A stretch of 48,186 nt of DNA from Dysgonomonas sp. Marseille-P4677. Lineage in GTDB: Bacteria > Bacteroidota > Bacteroidia > Bacteroidales > Dysgonomonadaceae. Location: assembly GCF_016652235.1 (NCBI RefSeq), contig NZ_JAEPKU010000017.1, forward strand, positions 1 through 48,186, written 5' to 3'. Positions 8,120-18,242 of the stretch are shown one piece after another. Position 1 is the stretch's first letter; the number at the start of each line of letters is the position of its first letter. The notes under the pieces are model-generated. The model was not told the DNA's origin. It saw only the letters and a program-made list of their open reading frames with translations, and did not search any database. A program made the translations under genes and the position numbers.

Positions 8120-9343
8120 ATGGAAGATTCAGAAATAATATTAGCTAGTCTGTCCGGAGAGGATAAACCAGGTGTTACGGCTGAATTAACGGCTGTACTA
8201 GCTAAACATGAAGCCAATCTTTTAGATATAGGTCAGGCTAATATTCATCATTCGCTCTCTTTAGCCATTATGTTTGAGGCAAAGAATTCAGGTGAAGTTA
8301 TTAAAGATCTATTATTTAAGGCTACCGAGTTAGGGGTGATTATTCGTTTCTCACCCATTAGTAAAGAAGAGTATCTGCGTTGGGTATGTATGCAGGGTAC
8401 GAAAAATCGCTATATAGTTACACTTTTAGGGCGGACTTTAAACCCGTCTCAAATTTCAGCTGTAGCTAAGATAAGTCAGAAGTATCACTTGAATATAGAA
8501 AAAATTATTCGTCTAACAGGTCGTATGCCTCTCGACGAATCGGAGCGCCCGAGCCGTTCATGTATAGAGCTAGCTATAAGAGGCACTGTAGATGATCCTC
8601 AGAAGCTTAAACATGATTTTATGAAATTAGCCGACGACCAAAGGATAGATATAGCCTTCCAAGAAGAAAGTATGTATCGCCGCATGCGTCGTTTAGTGTG
8701 CTTTGATATGGATTCTACCCTGATTCAAACAGAAGTAATTGATGAACTCGCGGAGCGGGCAGGGGTAGGAGCTGAGGTAAAAGCTATTACCGAATCGGCT
8801 ATGCGTGGTGAAATAGACTTCTCCGAAAGCTTTAAAAAACGTGTCGGTTTATTGAAAGGCTTAGATGAATCGGTAATGAAAGAAATAGCAGAAAATCTAC
8901 CAATAACAGAAGGTATGGTCCGCCTTATCCATATATTGAAAAAGAGTGGATGTAAATTAGCTATTCTTTCCGGAGGTTTTACCTACTTTGGAAACTACCT
9001 GAAAGAAAAATATGGTTTCGATTATGTATATGCCAACGAATTGGAAATTATAGATGGGAAGCTGACTGGTAATTACATAGGAGATATAGTAGATGGAAAA
9101 CGCAAAGCAGAATTACTGCGCTTACTCGCACAAGTCGAAAAAGTTGATATCCGTCAAACTGTAGCTGTAGGTGATGGAGCTAACGACTTGCCGATGTTGG
9201 GTATTGCCGGGTTGGGTATCGCTTTCCATGCAAAACCGAAAGTGAAAGAGAATGCTAAGCAATCCCTGTCTACTGTCGGGCTCGATGGTATTCTATACTT
9301 TCTTGGGTATAGGGATTCGATGCTTGTAGGAGAAGAATTATAG
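8120..9343 (+). CDS. serB: Phosphoserine phosphatase with two ACT domains
   Basis: It removes phosphate from phosphoserine, the last step of serine synthesis. The 407-residue protein has an N-terminal ACT domain (about 5-80) and a second ACT-like domain (about 97-180), then a HAD phosphatase domain with nucleophile motif FDMDST (Asp196, Asp198), motif II SGGF near 286 and motif IV VGDGANDLPML near 349. The ACT pair suggests feedback by an amino acid, probably serine; that is inference. It is the last gene of the pyrE operon and ends at a strong hairpin terminator. Confidence 0.95.
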   Translation: MEDSEIILASLSGEDKPGVTAELTAVLAKHEANLLDIGQANIHHSLSLAIMFEAKNSGEVIKDLLFKATELGVIIRFSPISKEEYLRWVCMQGTKNRYIVTLLGRTLNPSQISAVAKISQKYHLNIEKIIRLTGRMPLDESERPSRSCIELAIRGTVDDPQKLKHDFMKLADDQRIDIAFQEESMYRRMRRLVCFDMDSTLIQTEVIDELAERAGVGAEVKAITESAMRGEIDFSESFKKRVGLLKGLDESVMKEIAENLPITEGMVRLIHILKKSGCKLAILSGGFTYFGNYLKEKYGFDYVYANELEIIDGKLTGNYIGDIVDGKRKAELLRLLAQVEKVDIRQTVAVGDGANDLPMLGIAGLGIAFHAKPKVKENAKQSLSTVGLDGILYFLGYRDSMLVGEEL

Positions 9344-9370
9344 AAATATTTTTATATATCGGTTTAGAAA

Positions 9371-9414
9371 AAAAAGAAAAGCGAAGATATTTTAATCCTC
9401 GCTTTTCTTTTTTT
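9371..9414. terminator. Bidirectional terminator between serB and the ABC-F gene
   Basis: A perfect 14-bp stem pairs 9371-9384 with 9399-9412 around a 14-nt loop. The arms supply an A-run on one side and a T-run on the other, so it can stop the two convergent genes from both directions. Confidence 0.88.
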
Positions 9415-9428
9415 GTATTTATAAATGT

Positions 9429-11045
<1,617 letters not shown>

Positions 11046-11055
11046 TTATTATTGT

Positions 11056-11081
11056 CAAAAAGAGAGGGAGAAATCTCCCTC
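11056..11081 (-). terminator. Hairpin with U-run just before the ABC-F start
   Basis: On the minus strand GAGGGAG pairs with CTCCCTC (11075-11081 with 11064-11070) around a 4-nt loop, followed by TCTTTTTG. It either ends the PDZ-protein transcript or works as an attenuator in the ABC-F leader. No TAnnTTTG box is seen between it and the ABC-F start codon, so ABC-F transcription must cross it. Confidence 0.7.
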
Positions 11082-11092
11082 ATATATATAAT

Positions 11093-12526
11093 TTATAATA
11101 TCTTTATCACCACAGATTTATGTATATCGGGTGTTATACTAAATATACGGGTCTGCATACCGTCCCAGACCTCTAAAACGATCTTATTGTCATTCTTACT
11201 ATTTATATAATTTTCAAAACCGTATAAATAAGAAAAATGGGACATATATTGAGATTTATTGAGTTCTTTAGATATATCGTTGTAGTATCCTACATTCCAG
11301 AACATGCAGTCTGTAAATCCTTCAGCGTTTGTAAATCTGGTAGATTGGTCACGAAATACCATCGTTTCATAAATGAAACGTTTATACCCTTCCGAAAGAC
11401 TTTCTTTTGAATGCTCAAATTTTTTACCATTTATTTTTTTTATGATATATCCCGGACGAATACCGCTTCTGTAAGCTGGTGAGTCCATATCTACATCTTT
11501 GATAGTCGTCAGATTGTCGGCATCAAAATACATTCCCGTATAATTGAATCTGTTGAAATTCACTTTATAATAAGCTTTCTCTTTCTTTGTTGAGTATGGG
11601 AATTGTTTCAGCATTAATGGGGTATGTATTCTCACATACTCTTCTAAAGCGTATTTGGAAGAAAGATAATCTTTTATATTACAATCCCATATTTGAGTTA
11701 ATTTTTTTGTGTCGATATATTTACGGTCGTAAAAGCTGAATCCGTATTCAACAATATATTGTGCCGATTTATTAATGTTAGGCTCATTCGATTTAAGTAT
11801 CGGTAATGGTACCATTTGCAGCTTATCACTATCGTATCTCCATATATTTTGCGTAGAGTTTGGTCTGTCTAGTCCCGTAAATTGAGGGTTAGATTCATAG
11901 TTGTAGTAGGCTTGTACCACAATATCAGGATCGGAGGTATCTCTAACCAAACCTTTTGCCTGAAGATCTTTTTCCAGAAGTGCAATAATCTGTGCATCTA
12001 TGGCTGGAACAGGCTTATTGTCTTTGTAAAAATCATATGTATGATAGTCGGCAAAATCTACATCTTTATTTGGCTCTACATGCAAAGGTAAAGAGAATGC
12101 TCTCTGATTGGTATTCTCAAGGCTATAGAATGCAAATATTTCAGACAATTCCTTTTCACTTACCGAATTCGTGGCTACACATTTACGATATAGTGTATAT
12201 TCCTTGAAGTAAGTGTTCATATTCCTTATTGTGAATGTAACGGTAGGTGCATACATGTCTTCGAACAACCATTTGGCAATAGTTTGGTTATCACGTAGAT
12301 ATGTGGCCTTCCCATTAATCTCCATAATGATGTCGTTTACCTTGATCCCGGCATTTTCGGCGGGAGAACCTGGTTCTACGTCCGTAATAACCAATTCACC
12401 GTATCCCCAATTGGTATTTTCACTTACTTCGAATGTAAAACCAAAATAGCAGTTTTTGTCGTAATTTTGTGATTTTATATCGGGCGTTAATATCAATAAT
12501 AGCAGGCAAATAAGTAATATTCTCAT
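11093..12526 (-). CDS. Secreted PDZ - DUF4136-like - PDZ protein
   Basis: An exported protein of 477 residues with an N-terminal signal peptide (MRILLICLLLLILTPDIKSQ). A first PDZ domain follows (about 25-105, with VEPGSPAENAGIKVNDIIMEINGK). The middle segment (about 160-325) resembles DUF4136, with the DFADYHTYDF start and a LVRDTSDPDIVVQAYYNYE stretch. A second PDZ-like domain (about 335-390) has DMDSPAYRSGIRPGYIIKKING. No protease triad is visible, so it is probably a binding or scaffold protein of the periplasm. An in-frame ATG at 12559 would add 11 residues but lies inside the promoter box, so I chose the ATG at 12526. Function unknown. Confidence 0.75.
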   Translation of the reverse strand: MRILLICLLLLILTPDIKSQNYDKNCYFGFTFEVSENTNWGYGELVITDVEPGSPAENAGIKVNDIIMEINGKATYLRDNQTIAKWLFEDMYAPTVTFTIRNMNTYFKEYTLYRKCVATNSVSEKELSEIFAFYSLENTNQRAFSLPLHVEPNKDVDFADYHTYDFYKDNKPVPAIDAQIIALLEKDLQAKGLVRDTSDPDIVVQAYYNYESNPQFTGLDRPNSTQNIWRYDSDKLQMVPLPILKSNEPNINKSAQYIVEYGFSFYDRKYIDTKKLTQIWDCNIKDYLSSKYALEEYVRIHTPLMLKQFPYSTKKEKAYYKVNFNRFNYTGMYFDADNLTTIKDVDMDSPAYRSGIRPGYIIKKINGKKFEHSKESLSEGYKRFIYETMVFRDQSTRFTNAEGFTDCMFWNVGYYNDISKELNKSQYMSHFSYLYGFENYINSKNDNKIVLEVWDGMQTRIFSITPDIHKSVVIKIL

Positions 12527-12556
12527 CTTTTTAACTACTTGTTTAAAAATTTGAGA

Positions 12557-12564
12557 CAAAGATA
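12557..12564 (-). promoter_or_regulatory. -7 box of the PDZ-protein gene
   Basis: On the minus strand the box reads TATCTTTG, an exact TAnnTTTG. No clear -33 element is seen 20 nt upstream. Transcription from about 12550 fits the ATG at 12526 with a short leader and rules out the ATG at 12559. Confidence 0.6.
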
Positions 12565-12791
12565 GGATTTTTTTACTAATTACTTATTTTTAGAATCTAT
12601 ACCTATAGATAATCTTTGTTATTTTAAATAAAAGAAGATCTTTTTTGCTAAACACTATAATGTAATGAGACTATAGTTTTATTCATTTATGAAATTTCTT
12701 GCACTCTTTTATTCAAATTTAAAATTAAATATTGAGAGCTTCGTGTTATTACCTCTTCATAAAAGAAGGAGTCTTAAATCAATAACTCATA

Positions 12792-12825
12792 TTTTGTTAT
12801 TAATACTTACTTTTTCATACCTTTG
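12792..12825 (+). promoter_or_regulatory. Promoter of ribE
   Basis: TTTTG (12792-12796), 21 nt, then TACCTTTG (12818-12825), about 38 nt before the ATG. Both elements and the spacing match the Bacteroidetes consensus. Confidence 0.78.
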
Positions 12826-12862
12826 TTATATAATATAACAAAACATACTAAAATAAAATATC

Positions 12863-13462
12863 ATGTTTTCAGGGATAGTAGAAGAAGCCGCAACAGTAGT
12901 TTCGTTGCGAAAAGAAGCAGAAAACCTGCACCTTACGATGAAGTGTTCATTTACTCACGAGTTAAAAATTGATCAGAGTGTATCTCACAACGGAGTCTGT
13001 CTTACTGTAGTAAATATTGATGGAGAGAATTATACTGTTACTGCGATAAAAGAGACATTGGAATGTTCCAATTTAGGTCTTTTGAAGATTGGAGATAAAG
13101 TAAATCTTGAACGTAGCATGTTGATGAATGGACGTTTAGACGGTCATATCGTTCAAGGGCACGTAGATCAAACTGCACGATGTATAGAAGTCAGAGAAGC
13201 TGATGGTAGTTGGTATTTTAAGTTTGAGTATGATTTCAATCGTGAGATGGCAAAAAAAGGTTATCTGACAGTAGATAAGGGTTCTGTAACTGTAAATGGA
13301 GTGAGTCTTACAGTTGTAGCACCTACAGAGAATACCTTCGAAGTGGCTATTATACCCTATACTTACGAATTTACAAACTTCCATCAAATAAAACCCGGAA
13401 GTATAGTTAATATCGAATTTGATATTATCGGTAAATATATAAGCCGTATTACGCAATTATAA
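12863..13462 (+). CDS. ribE: Riboflavin synthase, alpha chain
   Basis: It turns two molecules of 6,7-dimethyl-8-ribityllumazine into riboflavin plus a pyrimidine. The 199-residue protein starts with the hallmark MFSGIVEE and is built of two repeated lumazine-binding domains (about 1-95 and 98-190); the second repeats the VNGVSLTVV motif seen as HNGVCLTVV in the first. The YKEASFTN-like stretch occurs as TAIKETLECSNLG near 63-75. It has its own promoter, and the next gene follows after 12 nt. The rest of the riboflavin pathway is not in the window. Confidence 0.96.
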   Translation: MFSGIVEEAATVVSLRKEAENLHLTMKCSFTHELKIDQSVSHNGVCLTVVNIDGENYTVTAIKETLECSNLGLLKIGDKVNLERSMLMNGRLDGHIVQGHVDQTARCIEVREADGSWYFKFEYDFNREMAKKGYLTVDKGSVTVNGVSLTVVAPTENTFEVAIIPYTYEFTNFHQIKPGSIVNIEFDIIGKYISRITQL

Positions 13463-13474
13463 AACAGTAATATA

Positions 13475-14125
13475 ATGAGATTACTCTGTTTATTCTTCTT
13501 TTTCTTTATGTTTTTCTCGTCTGTGTTTTCGCAAGAGAGTAACGAATTGGAGAAAACATTAATAGGGATGCTTGAAAAAGAGCAAGATGCTCGAAAAAAC
13601 TTATCTTCTATCTATGCAGAATGGAATGGAAAAGAGGAATTTCAACACAAAAGGGATAGTGTAAGTCTTGTTATGCTTAAAATAGATAGTGTAAATCAGA
13701 AATTTGTAGCTAATCTATTAGATACAACAGGATGGCCAGATAGTCTTAGTCCTCAGGCTAACATGGCCATTTTTATGATTATACAGCATTCTCCGGCCTC
13801 CTATATGGATAAATATGCTCCGTTAGTAAAAATGGAATATGAGAAAGGGCATATCAATTCAGAATTATATGCAATATTTGCAGACCGGCTTTTGATGAGG
13901 CAGAATAAACCTCAACTATATGGGTCGCAAATAATAAATAATTATGTCTGGCCTATTCAAGATTTAGATTCGTTGGATGTTCGACGAGGGAAAATGAATT
14001 TACCTCCATATCAAAAATATCTTGATAGCTTCAAGGATTCGGGTATGGAAATAATTTGGAATAAAGAATTGAATGTAGACGATTTAATAAAAATACTAGG
14101 ATTCAGTCCTAAAGATGTTAGATGA
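13475..14125 (+). CDS. Secreted DUF6624-like protein
   Basis: A 216-residue exported protein with a strongly hydrophobic signal peptide rich in Phe (residues 1-19). The C-terminal half has features I associate with the DUF6624 family: an LLMRQNKPQLYGSQ block near 145-158, then PIQDLDSLDVRRGKMNLPPYQKYL. No catalytic motif is evident and the family has no known role. It lies 12 nt after ribE and is probably read from the ribE promoter, though nothing else links the two. Confidence 0.65.
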   Translation: MRLLCLFFFFFMFFSSVFSQESNELEKTLIGMLEKEQDARKNLSSIYAEWNGKEEFQHKRDSVSLVMLKIDSVNQKFVANLLDTTGWPDSLSPQANMAIFMIIQHSPASYMDKYAPLVKMEYEKGHINSELYAIFADRLLMRQNKPQLYGSQIINNYVWPIQDLDSLDVRRGKMNLPPYQKYLDSFKDSGMEIIWNKELNVDDLIKILGFSPKDVR

Positions 14126-14247
14126 ATATAGATTGAAAGATAGAGCCGCGGATATTATTATTTTGGCTTCTTTTTCTGGATACATTATCAGATTATATAA
14201 AAAGACATAAATCTTTACAATACATCCTAATTGTAATTATATATTAA

Positions 14248-14874
14248 ATGGAGAAAAAATATTGGATCTTCCTTCTCATATTCTTTATTGTTGCTATATG
14301 GTCCGGAATTAACCCATATGAGACAGGTTTGTGGTTTCTTGAAGCCGGCATGTGTATTGTTGGTGTAGGTATTCTTGCTTTTACTTTCAAGCGGTTTAAG
14401 TTTACGGATATGACTTATATCTTTATTCTTATCCATCTTATTATTCTATTTGTTGGGGCACACTATTCTTATGCAAAAGTTCCGCTGTTTGACTGGATAA
14501 AAGATGTATTTGATCAGAGTCGTAATAATTATGATAAAGTAGGTCATTTTGCGCAGGGATTTATACCTGCCATGATCGCTCGTGAATTGCTTATTCGACT
14601 CGAGGTTTTAAAAAAACGTTCATGGTTGCCATTTCTTGTAATTTCTATCTGTCTTGCGATCAGTGCTTTTTACGAACTGATAGAATGGTGGGTCGGAGCT
14701 TTGTCGAGCGATGGTGCAGATGATTTTCTTGGAACTCAAGGATATGTATGGGATACCCAATCGGATATGTTTTGTGCGATGATTGGCGCGATTTGCATGT
14801 TGGTATTCTTTTCCAAATTTCAAGATAAGCAAATTGCTAAATTCAGCGAATTAAGATCTCACAACACAAATTAA
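14248..14874 (+). CDS. DUF2238 / YjdF-type inner membrane protein
   Basis: A 208-residue inner membrane protein with about six membrane helices (first at 5-20, others near 30-45, 53-70, 125-142 and 180-195). The central cytoplasmic-facing block YDKVGHFAQGFIPAMIARE and the ELIEWWVGALSSDGADDFLGTQGYVWDTQSDM block are typical of the YjdF/DUF2238 family. The conserved His, Glu and Asp residues in them hint at an active site, but the function is unknown. The transporter gene begins 2 nt after its stop. Confidence 0.85.
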   Translation: MEKKYWIFLLIFFIVAIWSGINPYETGLWFLEAGMCIVGVGILAFTFKRFKFTDMTYIFILIHLIILFVGAHYSYAKVPLFDWIKDVFDQSRNNYDKVGHFAQGFIPAMIARELLIRLEVLKKRSWLPFLVISICLAISAFYELIEWWVGALSSDGADDFLGTQGYVWDTQSDMFCAMIGAICMLVFFSKFQDKQIAKFSELRSHNTN

Positions 14875-14876
14875 TA

Positions 14877-15812
14877 ATGCCAATGACTCTTACCAAGAAG
14901 CAGCAAGGAAACCTTATCATGGTTTTTGTTATCACTATATTCGGGTTGAATATTCCAGTGAATAAATACTTGTATGCAGAGGAGTTATTATCACCTGTGG
15001 CAATGACAGCCTTACGTATGTCGTTTGCGGCAATTGCATTTTGGTTGGTTTCGTTCTTTTTACCAAAAGAAAAAATAGAAAAAAAAGACATGCTGTTTTT
15101 ATTACTTGGCGGTTTATGCGGGATGGTGTTTAATCAGGGCCTATTTGCATATGGGCTAGGGCAGACCTCACCTGTAGATGCTTCCATAATAACAACAAGT
15201 AGTCCTCTTTTCGCTATGATAATAGCAGCAGTTATTCTTAAAGAGCCAATAACATGGATGAAGGCCGGTGGCGTTCTCGTTGGAGGAAGTGGGGCTATAT
15301 TCTTGGTGTATACGAGCAATCATGGTAATATGTCGCAAGATGCCAGCCTACTTGGAAATATGGCTATTGTAGGGGCTCAGTTTTTCTATGCTTTTTACTT
15401 AGTCATAACCCGTCCGCTATCCAATAAATATTCATCTGTTACAATGATGAAATGGATGTTTCTCTATGCTTGTATTTTCGCATTACCTTTTAGCTTTGGA
15501 GATGTATTGAAAGCTCCGTTGTTTTATCAGACCGATAAATTACCTTTTTTGCTTTTATTATTTACATTGGTCGGAGCTACTTTTATTACCTATTTGCTGA
15601 TACCTTTTGCTCAACGGCGTATCAGACCAACAACAATATCAATGTACAATAATATGCAGCCACTTATAGCTTCTATAGTTGCTATTTATATGGGGATGGA
15701 TAGATTTACATTCGAGAAACTTATTGCAGCTATATTGATTTTCGGAGGAGTTTATCTGGTAACGGCAAGTAAATCCAGAGCGGATATGGAAGAAGCTGTA
15801 AATATGAAGTGA
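14877..15812 (+). CDS. EamA/DMT-superfamily transporter
   Basis: An inner membrane exporter of the drug/metabolite transporter superfamily. The 311-residue protein shows ten membrane helices as two EamA repeats (about 12-145 and 157-300). The first has NIPVNKYL and SPLFAMIIAAVILKEP, the second has PLIASIVAIYMGMDRFTFEK at the matching place. The substrate, often an amino acid or metabolite, cannot be read from the sequence. Its start lies 2 nt after the DUF2238 stop, so the two are cotranscribed and may be linked in role. Confidence 0.9.
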   Translation: MPMTLTKKQQGNLIMVFVITIFGLNIPVNKYLYAEELLSPVAMTALRMSFAAIAFWLVSFFLPKEKIEKKDMLFLLLGGLCGMVFNQGLFAYGLGQTSPVDASIITTSSPLFAMIIAAVILKEPITWMKAGGVLVGGSGAIFLVYTSNHGNMSQDASLLGNMAIVGAQFFYAFYLVITRPLSNKYSSVTMMKWMFLYACIFALPFSFGDVLKAPLFYQTDKLPFLLLLFTLVGATFITYLLIPFAQRRIRPTTISMYNNMQPLIASIVAIYMGMDRFTFEKLIAAILIFGGVYLVTASKSRADMEEAVNMK

Positions 15813-15845
15813 TCCAAAGTGTATTTTTCTTTGAAAAAGAAACAG

Positions 15846-15853
15846 TACTTTTG
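15846..15853 (+). promoter_or_regulatory. -7 box before the small exported protein gene
   Basis: TACTTTTG is an exact TAnnTTTG, 25 nt before the ATG at 15878. The -33 region is not convincing. The box supports the downstream start over an in-frame GTG at 15809. Confidence 0.5.
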
Positions 15854-15877
15854 TATCGAGATTATAATATTTTAGCG

Positions 15878-16387
15878 ATGAAAAAGATAAACATAATATT
15901 GTTCCTTCTCCTTTTACCTTTTGTATGTTCAGCTCAGTTTATAGGAATAGGGGCGCAATATGCAGATGCAAAAGATAAAGGCAATGATTTTCAGTTTGCG
16001 GCAAATATATCCTTTCCTGTTTGGCACAAAAAAAATGCGCTAAACTCTTTCATAGCCAGTGGTGTTGATTATACTGGGGGAAGTTCTCCTGTAGCAGGAT
16101 TGAATATTAAACCTATACAACTGACAAGTTATTTAAGTGAGTCGTTGTTCGATAATAATAAGGCCACAATTTTAGTAGGTTGTGATGCCGGTTATTTGTT
16201 TAATTTCCGTCATGGCAAAGATGGAATTGTTATTACACCGAACATTTATCTCGATTATAAATTCTTTTTTATAAAAACCGGTTATGACTTTAATGTGACC
16301 GGTAACGAACAACAATTTTTTGTAAGAGCCGGCTTTTGTTTTGGTATGGGGTCTATAAAATCGTATGCGAAAACAACAATAAGGTAA
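15878..16387 (+). CDS. Small exported protein, possible outer membrane barrel
   Basis: A 169-residue protein with a clear signal peptide (MKKINIILFLLLLPFVCSAQ). The mature part alternates polar and hydrophobic residues in short strands (such as FIGIGAQYA, FQFAANISFPV and KFFFIKTGYDFNV) with several Gly-aromatic turns, as in a small eight-stranded barrel. It does not end in the usual aromatic residue, so the barrel call is tentative. I do not recognise a family. It is 11 nt upstream of mnmA and could be cotranscribed with it without sharing function. Confidence 0.6.
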   Translation: MKKINIILFLLLLPFVCSAQFIGIGAQYADAKDKGNDFQFAANISFPVWHKKNALNSFIASGVDYTGGSSPVAGLNIKPIQLTSYLSESLFDNNKATILVGCDAGYLFNFRHGKDGIVITPNIYLDYKFFFIKTGYDFNVTGNEQQFFVRAGFCFGMGSIKSYAKTTIR

Positions 16388-16398
16388 GGAAATAAAAG

Positions 16399-17475
16399 AT
16401 GAAAATAGCAGCATTAGTATCAGGAGGTGTCGATAGTTCTGTAGTTGTACATCAACTGAAAGAGCAAGGATATGACCCTACGATATTTTATATTCGCATA
16501 GGAATGGAAGATGAGCAGGGGTACATTGATTGTCCTGCCGAAGAAGACATTGAGATCACAACCTATATTGCAAAGAAATACGGTTGTAAAATGGAGGTCG
16601 TGTCATTGCACGAAGAATATTGGGAGAATGTAGTCAGTTATACAATTGATGCGGTAAAGCGTGGGTTAACTCCAAATCCTGATATGATGTGTAATAAGAT
16701 GATTAAATTTGGATGTTTTGATCAGAAATGGGGACATGAGTTTGATAAGATTGCTACAGGGCATTATGCCACAACTACCGAGTTGAATGGTAAAACATGG
16801 CTCTCCACAGCTAGAGATCATGTAAAAGATCAGACCTATTTTCTAGGGCAAATAGATTACTTACAGATATCTAAACTAATGTTTCCAATCGGTAATTTGC
16901 TAAAGAGTGAGGTACGTGCTATTGCAGCTCAACAAGCACTTCCATCTGCCCAAAGGAAAGATAGTCAGGGGATTTGTTTTTTGGGTAAAATAAATTATAA
17001 TGACTTTATCCGTCGTTATTTGGGTGAGCGTAAAGGTAAGATCGTTGAACTTGAAACAGGGAATGTACTTGGAAGCCACGATGGTTACTGGTTTCATACT
17101 ATAGGGCAACGGAAGGGCCTAGGTCTTAGCGGAGGTCCGTGGTTTGTGATAAAGAAAGATACAAAGCGTAATATAGTTTATGTGTCGAATGGATACGATC
17201 CTGAAACACAATATGGAAAGGTAGTTAATCTTGCGGGTTTTTCATTTATAACGGATGATATATGGGAGGGAGATTTCGAAGGAACTAAAGATATAACTTT
17301 CAAAATACGTCATACTCCTGAATTTACCCACGGTCGAATTGAAAAAATAGGAGACTTGTATCGTATTCATTCCGATGAAAAGATACAGGGCATTGCCTCC
17401 GGACAATTTGGCGTAGTCTATGATGCCGAATCCAAACTCTGTATTGGCAGTGGTATGATCGCTAATGAAGAATAA
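16399..17475 (+). CDS. mnmA: tRNA-specific 2-thiouridylase
   Basis: It puts sulfur on uridine 34 of Lys, Glu and Gln tRNAs. The 358-residue protein has the ATP-pyrophosphatase P-loop SGGVDSS (8-14), the first catalytic Cys in [14 protein letters not shown] (Cys98) and the second in DSQGICFLG (Cys193). A conserved TGHYA lies near 120-124, and the C-terminal beta-barrel (about 285-358) is complete. Length is normal. The helper sulfur carriers are not in the window. Its ATG has a purine-rich upstream stretch. Confidence 0.94.
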   Translation: MKIAALVSGGVDSSVVVHQLKEQGYDPTIFYIRIGMEDEQGYIDCPAEEDIEITTYIAKKYGCKMEVVSLHEEYWENVVSYTIDAVKRGLTPNPDMMCNKMIKFGCFDQKWGHEFDKIATGHYATTTELNGKTWLSTARDHVKDQTYFLGQIDYLQISKLMFPIGNLLKSEVRAIAAQQALPSAQRKDSQGICFLGKINYNDFIRRYLGERKGKIVELETGNVLGSHDGYWFHTIGQRKGLGLSGGPWFVIKKDTKRNIVYVSNGYDPETQYGKVVNLAGFSFITDDIWEGDFEGTKDITFKIRHTPEFTHGRIEKIGDLYRIHSDEKIQGIASGQFGVVYDAESKLCIGSGMIANEE

Positions 17476-17526
17476 TTTATAAAAGTGGTTAGTATATAGA
17501 TTCTCTAACTTATAATTTTTATACAG

Positions 17527-18162
17527 ATGTTTCTTTTCGATGATCTTGTAAAAATCCAGTTTGTTGATATAATCGAGTTTCTGGGAACAATAGCATTTGC
17601 CATTAGTGGTATACGTTTGGCTTCAGCAAAACGGTTCGACTGGTTTGGTGCAATCGTTATAGGCTTCGTAACAGCCGTTGGCGGAGGTACCCTTCGCGAT
17701 TTGTTATTAGATGTTCCGGTGTTTTGGATGCAAGCCAGTCGTTATATCTGGTGCACCTTATTTGCTTTTCTTATAGTAGTTTGTTTTCGTCGTTTTCTGG
17801 TACATCTCAACAATACTATATTCTGGTTCGATTGTATTGGGCTAGGACTGTTTGCCGTAGTAGGATATGAAAAAGCATTGGCTTTAGATTATCCGGTTTG
17901 GGTATGTGTGTCGATGGCCACTATAACAGGTATCTTTGGTGGTATAATACGGGATATGCTAATAAATGAGGTTCCTATTGTTTTTACACAGGAACTTTAC
18001 GCTGTGGCTTGTATCTTGGGAGGCTTGCTTTTTAGCGTCTTGTATTATCTGAATGTAGATTTAGTAATCATTGAGATTGCTACGGCTGTTTTTGTCGTTT
18101 TGATAAGAATATTAGCAACTAAATATCATTTGAAGCTACCTATATTGAAAGGGGAGGACTGA
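17527..18162 (+). CDS. TRIC-family (YadS/UPF0126) cation channel
   Basis: A 211-residue inner membrane protein with seven membrane helices arranged as two three-helix repeats plus one. Each repeat carries the family's glycine-arginine motif: VGGGTLRDLL near 55-64 and IFGGIIRDML near 138-147. Members studied elsewhere form trimeric potassium-selective channels; the role here is inferred from that. It stands 51 nt after mnmA with no clear promoter between. Confidence 0.9.
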   Translation: MFLFDDLVKIQFVDIIEFLGTIAFAISGIRLASAKRFDWFGAIVIGFVTAVGGGTLRDLLLDVPVFWMQASRYIWCTLFAFLIVVCFRRFLVHLNNTIFWFDCIGLGLFAVVGYEKALALDYPVWVCVSMATITGIFGGIIRDMLINEVPIVFTQELYAVACILGGLLFSVLYYLNVDLVIIEIATAVFVVLIRILATKYHLKLPILKGED

Positions 18163-18242
18163 AAGCAATTGAGCAATAATTTAAGAGTAAATAAGTTTTA
18201 ATAATATGTCGGTTTCTATTCCCGATAGAAAAACACTTTATT

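Larger units (their letters stand above)
12527..12862. other. Divergent non-coding region between the PDZ gene and ribE
   Basis: It holds the back-to-back promoters listed separately. The rest is AT-rich sequence in which I see no gene, hairpin or riboswitch. The ribE leader is only about 30 nt, too short for an FMN riboswitch. Confidence 0.6.

Noticed and set aside
12826-12862. FMN riboswitch before ribE
   Set aside because: The leader from the mapped-by-sequence promoter is about 30 nt and has no FMN aptamer features.
14126-14247. Remnant gene between the DUF6624 and YjdF genes
   Set aside because: Short frames in this 122-nt gap do not join into any protein I recognise, and the flanking genes are complete.
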